This document shows positions 47,979-51,346 of a DNA stretch of 51,346 bases, in pieces. Origin of the DNA: HGM13006 sp963650135 (GTDB taxonomy: Bacteria; Bacillota; Clostridia; Oscillospirales; Oscillospiraceae); contig CAVJLG010000053.1 in NCBI GenBank assembly GCA_963650135.1, positions 1 through 51,346 on the forward strand, given 5' to 3'. Positions within the stretch are counted from its first letter, which is position 1; each line of letters starts with the position of its first letter. The notes under the pieces were generated by a model that searched no databases, was not told the DNA's origin, and saw only the letters and a program-made list of their open reading frames with translations. The position numbers and the translations under genes are program-made.

Positions 47979-48581
47979 TTACTCCATAGGAATTCTGCCC
48001 TCCAGCGCCCGGGTCAGGGTCACCTCGTCGGCATATTCCAGCTGGCCGCCCACCGGGATGCCATAGGCAAGCCGAGTAACTTTTACTCCGAACGGACGGA
48101 GCAGCCGACTGATATACATCGCTGTGGCCTCGCCCTCGGTGTCGGGGTTGGTGGCCATAATGACCTCTTTTACGTCCTCATCCGTAACCCGCTGGAGCAG
48201 CTCCCGGATTTTGAGATCCTCGGGACCTACATTGCCCAGGGGCGAAATCACGCCGTGAAGCACATGATAGCTGCCATGATACTCCCGGGCCTTCTCCATG
48301 GCAGTAACGTCCTTAGGGTCCGCCACCACGCAGATGATGCTGTTGTCCCGGGTTTCATCCTCACAGATCGGACAGAGCTCCTGATCCGTCAGGTTTTGGC
48401 ACCGGGGGCAGGTGTGCACCGTCCGCCGGGCCTCTAAAATCGCGTCGGCAAAGGCTTTTGCGTCCTCTTCCTCCATGCTGAGCACATAGAACGCCAGCCG
48501 CCGGGCCGTTTTGGTGCCAATGCCCGGTAGCTTTGCAAACTGCTCGCCCAGGCGTTCCAGGCTGACCGGATAGCTGCGCAT
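47979..48581 (-). CDS. recR: Recombination mediator RecR
   Basis: A 200-aa protein of RecFOR repair. Features are LERLGEQFAKLPGIGTKTARRLAF (helix-hairpin-helix), the zinc finger CPRCQNLTDQELCPIC, and the Toprim domain (VVADPKDVTAMEKA, VIMATNPDTEGEATAMYI). The last domain ends TLTRALEGRIPM. The start is one base after the ybaB stop. Standard dnaX-ybaB-recR order. Confidence 0.96.
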   Translation of the reverse strand: MRSYPVSLERLGEQFAKLPGIGTKTARRLAFYVLSMEEEDAKAFADAILEARRTVHTCPRCQNLTDQELCPICEDETRDNSIICVVADPKDVTAMEKAREYHGSYHVLHGVISPLGNVGPEDLKIRELLQRVTDEDVKEVIMATNPDTEGEATAMYISRLLRPFGVKVTRLAYGIPVGGQLEYADEVTLTRALEGRIPME

Positions 48582-48582
48582 C

Positions 48583-48939
48583 TTACAGAAGACCGCCCAA
48601 TCCGCCCAGATTCATACCGCCGGTGAGCTTGCCCATGGAGGAGTTCATGTCCTCTTCGGCCTTCCGCAGGGCCTCGTTTACCGCTGCCACCACCAGGTCC
48701 TGGAGCATTTCCACATCCTCAGGGTCTACTGCTTCGGGGTCAATGGTCACGGACTTCAGGGTCTTCTTACCGGAGATCACAGCCTTGACCACACCGCCGC
48801 CGGCAGTGGCCTCATACTCCTTCTCCTCCAGCTCCTGCTGCATCTGGAGCATCTGCTGCTGCATCCGCTGTGCCTGCTTCATCATGTTTGCCATATTGCC
48901 GCCGCCCATGGGGCTGCCGCCACGGAATCCCTTTGCCAT
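48583..48939 (-). CDS. YbaB/EbfC family nucleoid-associated protein
   Basis: A 118-aa DNA-binding protein that forms tweezer-like dimers. The Gly-rich start (GFRGGSPMGGGNM) is followed by the helical MMKQAQRMQQQMLQMQQELEE and the core with VKAVISGKKTLKSVTIDPE. A Gly-rich C-terminus follows. It lies 51 bases after dnaX and directly before recR. Confidence 0.93.
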   Translation of the reverse strand: MAKGFRGGSPMGGGNMANMMKQAQRMQQQMLQMQQELEEKEYEATAGGGVVKAVISGKKTLKSVTIDPEAVDPEDVEMLQDLVVAAVNEALRKAEEDMNSSMGKLTGGMNLGGLGGLL

Positions 48940-48990
48940 AATAATTGCCTCACTTTCGTTTGGTTGGTCGTCGTTCTATTCTGTCAGCAA

Positions 48991-50625
48991 TTACTGCTGC
49001 ACCTTCATATTGTCATAGCCTGCCATATCGCCAATGAGCTGTGCAAACTTATCGTCGCTTGCCAATGCCCCGGCACGCTCTTCGCCCATCCGTACCCGGA
49101 CCGGCTTGCCTGCTACAATGCTCGCCTTCTTCTTAATGAGCTCCAGCACCGCGTTATCCCGTTTCACCATGTTATGTGCCAGCTCATTATGGGGCGTCAG
49201 CCACAGGTCGTCGCCCCGCAATCGTCCGGAAAAGTCATTTTGCAGGAAGGCGCGATACAGCATCTCCACCTCCGGCAGAACCTTTTCCAGCGTCTTCTTC
49301 CATACGTCGTCAGAATCCGGTCTGGACGGTTTCTGCGCCTCCTCCGGCTCCGGGGGTGCGTCGGCATCATCCCAGGGTGGGGGTGCCTGTCCGTCGTCCA
49401 AATCCGCAGGGGCCTCATCGGAAGACGCTGCCACCACAAAATTGCCGCTTTTCAGCTTGTGCTCCAGCTCCATCATCCGGGCGGTGAGATCGTCCTCCAC
49501 TCGGCTGATTCGTGCCGCAAGATCCCGAACATCGTTGGTGAGATCCGGCTGACACAGGTGAATCAGGCACAGCTCGCCGTCCAGCCGCTGATTTTGGCTG
49601 GATTTAAAGCCATTCGCCGTCTCCTGTACCAGATCAATGATTCGAAGCAGCTCTGCCGGGGAGAATTTTGCCGAAAGCTGCATGGCTTCCTTGGCCGTGC
49701 AGGTACTGGAAATCATCCCAAGCCCCGCCTGAGGCGCCGTTTTGATCACCAGCATATCCCGCGCCAGGGTGGAAAGCTCATTCAGCATCGCCGAAGCATC
49801 CTTTCCCTGACTATAGAGCTGAGAAAATAGCTTGAGCGCCGCCGCTGTGTTCTTTGCCGCAATGGCGTCCATCATTGCAGCGGTCTGCTGCTGTCCCGCC
49901 AGGCCCAGGGTCTGATAAACTCCGTCTACATCCAGCGTTCCCGTCACGGCGCTGGCGCACTGATCCAGCAGGCTCAGGCCGTCGCGGAATGCACCGTCTG
50001 CCAGCCGTCCCAGCAGTTCAGCCGCCTCGGGTGTAATGGAGATGCCCTCCTGATAGGCCACATAGTTGATCCGCCCGGTGATATCCTCTGCCGTGGGCCT
50101 GCGGAATGCAAACCGCTGACACCGGGACAGAATCGTCGCCGGAACCTTATTGAGCTCTGTGGTGGCCAGGATAAACATCAAATGCTCCGGCGGCTCTTCA
50201 ATGGTTTTCAGCAGGGCATTGAACGCCGACATGGAGAGCATATGCACCTCGTCGATGATATAAACCCGCTTTTTCACCTCAGCCGGAGGATACACCGCAT
50301 CATCCCGGATGGTACGAACGTTGTCAACGCCGTTGTTCGATGCAGCATCGATCTCCTGCACGTCCAAAATATTGCCCGCATCAATGCCCCGGCACGCCGC
50401 ACAGCAGTTGCAGGGGTTGCCGTCCACGGGATTTTCGCAATTCACCGCCTTGGCAAGAATTTTTGCACAGGTGGTTTTACCGGTGCCCCGGGAGCCGGTG
50501 AACAGATAGGCGTGACTGAGCTTGCCGGTAATCAGCTGATTTTTCAAGGTTGTGGTTACCGCCGTCTGCCCCACCACATCGTCAAAGGTCTGGGGGCGAT
50601 ATTTTCGATACAAAGCCTGATACAT
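48991..50625 (-). CDS. dnaX: DNA polymerase III subunit gamma/tau
   Basis: A 544-aa clamp-loader ATPase. Walker A GSRGTGKT is at 44-51, zinc ligands Cys63, Cys72, Cys75 and Cys78, then VYIIDEVHMLS (Walker B), SRCQRFAFRR (sensor/Arg finger) and domain III. The C-terminal region after about 360 is the tau-specific part with a Pro/Asp/Glu-rich linker. No obvious A-rich frameshift site is seen. AGGAGGGG lies 7 bases before ATG 50625 and immediately follows the T-run of the SRP RNA terminator. Confidence 0.95.
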   Translation of the reverse strand: MYQALYRKYRPQTFDDVVGQTAVTTTLKNQLITGKLSHAYLFTGSRGTGKTTCAKILAKAVNCENPVDGNPCNCCAACRGIDAGNILDVQEIDAASNNGVDNVRTIRDDAVYPPAEVKKRVYIIDEVHMLSMSAFNALLKTIEEPPEHLMFILATTELNKVPATILSRCQRFAFRRPTAEDITGRINYVAYQEGISITPEAAELLGRLADGAFRDGLSLLDQCASAVTGTLDVDGVYQTLGLAGQQQTAAMMDAIAAKNTAAALKLFSQLYSQGKDASAMLNELSTLARDMLVIKTAPQAGLGMISSTCTAKEAMQLSAKFSPAELLRIIDLVQETANGFKSSQNQRLDGELCLIHLCQPDLTNDVRDLAARISRVEDDLTARMMELEHKLKSGNFVVAASSDEAPADLDDGQAPPPWDDADAPPEPEEAQKPSRPDSDDVWKKTLEKVLPEVEMLYRAFLQNDFSGRLRGDDLWLTPHNELAHNMVKRDNAVLELIKKKASIVAGKPVRVRMGEERAGALASDDKFAQLIGDMAGYDNMKVQQ

Positions 50626-50639
50626 CCTGCGCCCCTCCT

Positions 50640-50962
50640 AAAAAATCCTCCGGCCTATGACAAGACCGCACACCCGCCGTTGAATACGAGACCATATCCG
50701 TTACCTATACAGCCAGCTCGGAAACGGCGAACCCGCGGCACACGAAAAGATCCGCTTAATGCTGCTCGGTTCCCCGCCTGACATGGTTCACGGGATTCCG
50801 TTGCGCGGGACCGATTCCTCATCACCGCTTGTATAGGTCAGACAATACAGGTCGCTCCTCGGGCGGGAATTCATCCCTGCTGTAGCGGATTGCAGGTTAC
50901 AAGGCACCGCTGACTCCCCGACTAGTGCGGCCTTGTCACAGGCCGAAGGTCTGTAACTTAGC
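50640..50962 (-). ncRNA. ffs: Signal recognition particle RNA (large, Alu-containing type)
   Basis: The minus strand reads the conserved SRP hairpin: GTCAGG, a GGAA tetraloop and GAGCAGC (50761-50782), with GTGAACC and ATTAAGC on either side. The Alu part has CCTTGTAACCTGCAATCCGC (within 50881-50905). The 5' CCTGTGACAAGGCCGC pairs with the 3' GCGGTCTTGTCATAGG to close the molecule. A seven-T run (50640-50646) ends it. Ends are inferred from promoter and terminator. Position before dnaX is typical of Firmicutes. Confidence 0.93.
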
Positions 50963-50968
50963 ACAAAG

Positions 50969-50997
50969 AGTATACTATATTTTCGCCCACTTTGCAA
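50969..50997 (-). promoter_or_regulatory. Promoter of the SRP RNA
   Basis: TTGCAA (50992-50997) and TATACT (50969-50974) on the minus strand, 17-bp spacer. Confidence 0.72.
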
Positions 50998-51046
50998 GGG
51001 GCAATTCCCGGCAAGGTTCCGAAGGCAAAATCTCCCCGCAAAACAG

Positions 51047-51087
51047 ATTAACACCCCGCCGGATGACCAGTCTGGCAGGGTGTTAAT
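51047..51087. repeat. Large inverted repeat upstream of the SRP RNA
   Basis: ATTAACACCC (51047-51056) and GGGTGTTAAT (51078-51087) form a 10-bp stem that continues, after one mismatch, with a 6-bp GCCGGA/TCTGGC helix. There is no strong T-run on either strand; a weak minus-strand terminator is possible. Confidence 0.6.
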
Positions 51088-51250
51088 TCAAAGATTAAAG
51101 AGGGAGAAATGAAAAAGATATTTTGTTCCTTGCTGACTTTATCTTACCGGATAATTGTTACAAAAGTTCACATCTTTTATGATAGTTTTATGAATTTCAC
51201 GACTTTTTGAAAAAAATTTTTTCGGTCGGGTGAATTCTACACTTCTTCCA

Positions 51251-51279
51251 TTTACTTTGCATGCAAACTATGCTATTCT
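51251..51279 (+). promoter_or_regulatory. Promoter of the gene that starts beyond the window
   Basis: TTTACT (51251-51256), 17-bp spacer, TATTCT (51274-51279) with TGC before it. The perfect 12-bp palindrome TTTGCATGCAAA (51256-51267) lies in the spacer and could be an operator. A ribosome-binding AAAGGA ends the window at 51341-51346. I see no convincing gene between 51000 and 51346. Confidence 0.6.
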
Positions 51280-51346
51280 TTTATTTAGAATTAGAGATGA
51301 GCAAAACACACATTGAACATCGAGGTCAAAGCGATTCAATAAAGGA

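Noticed and set aside
51109..51210. A 33-codon frame after GAGGGAGAA near the window end
   Set aside because: Too short, AT-rich, no hydrophobic or other pattern, and no terminator or promoter that fits; not called.

Overview
The window reads as ordinary chromosome of a low-oxygen gut-type member of the Firmicutes/Clostridia, most likely Oscillospirales (Ruminococcaceae/Oscillospiraceae-like). This rests on the gene families (AGCS, PutP and BCCT carriers, YqhQ/DUF1385 next to prmC, a cysteine T-box, a large Alu-type SRP RNA beside dnaX-ybaB-recR, a complete arginine deiminase operon), on strong AGGAGG-type Shine-Dalgarno sites, on several TTG/GTG starts, and on a moderately high GC content. 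The genus is not determined. I see no phage, insertion sequence, CRISPR array or tRNA gene.

Layout. 1-7.4 kb: outward terminators, a large flavin/Fe-S enoate-reductase-like enzyme, a patatin lipase, a membrane acyltransferase, an orphan transcription unit that looks like a structured small RNA, an Atg22-type MFS carrier, a zinc-dependent PLC-like protein and a DUF2325 gene behind two metal-box-like dyads. 7.5-14.8 kb: a six-gene minus-strand cassette for surface polymer synthesis. Its genes are an alkaline-phosphatase-superfamily membrane enzyme, a YidC-TagF-like fusion, an LDPGT small membrane protein, LicA choline kinase, LicC cytidylyltransferase and a BCCT choline-type carrier. 15-19.9 kb: arcA-arcB-arcC-yfcC behind a long structured leader that ends in a terminator. 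20-25.7 kb: two duplicated micro membrane proteins, an AGCS symporter with a coupled lipoprotein, a TetR regulator, and a PutP-type symporter whose promoter carries copies of the same dyad that overlaps the tetR promoter. 25.7-29.4 kb: a small conserved protein, a zinc-ribbon PpiC foldase, a hypothetical protein and a short OYE. 29.4-32.1 kb: cysE-cysS (with a 66-residue membrane protein first) behind a cysteine T-box.

32.1-37.6 kb is a housekeeping operon: DUF1385-prmC-recA-recX-rimO-pgsA. 37.7-43.5 kb holds two OmpR-type two-component systems, one co-transcribed with an FG-GAP-like lipoprotein. 43.6-44.8 kb has a Nudix enzyme and a histidine phosphatase. 44.9-47.9 kb is a CsoR-CopA copper-efflux operon; the end of copA contains a complete CopZ-like domain with its own ribosome binding site. 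47.9-51.0 kb is ffs(SRP RNA)-dnaX-ybaB-recR. The last 300 bases carry the promoter of a gene that begins just outside the window.

The most unusual points are the YidC-TagF-like fusion inside a phosphocholine cassette with no licD in view, the arcA leader RNA, the in-frame CopZ start inside copA, the TetR operator set, and the orphan RNA near 4.5 kb. All functions are assigned by reading motifs and context; no database search was run.
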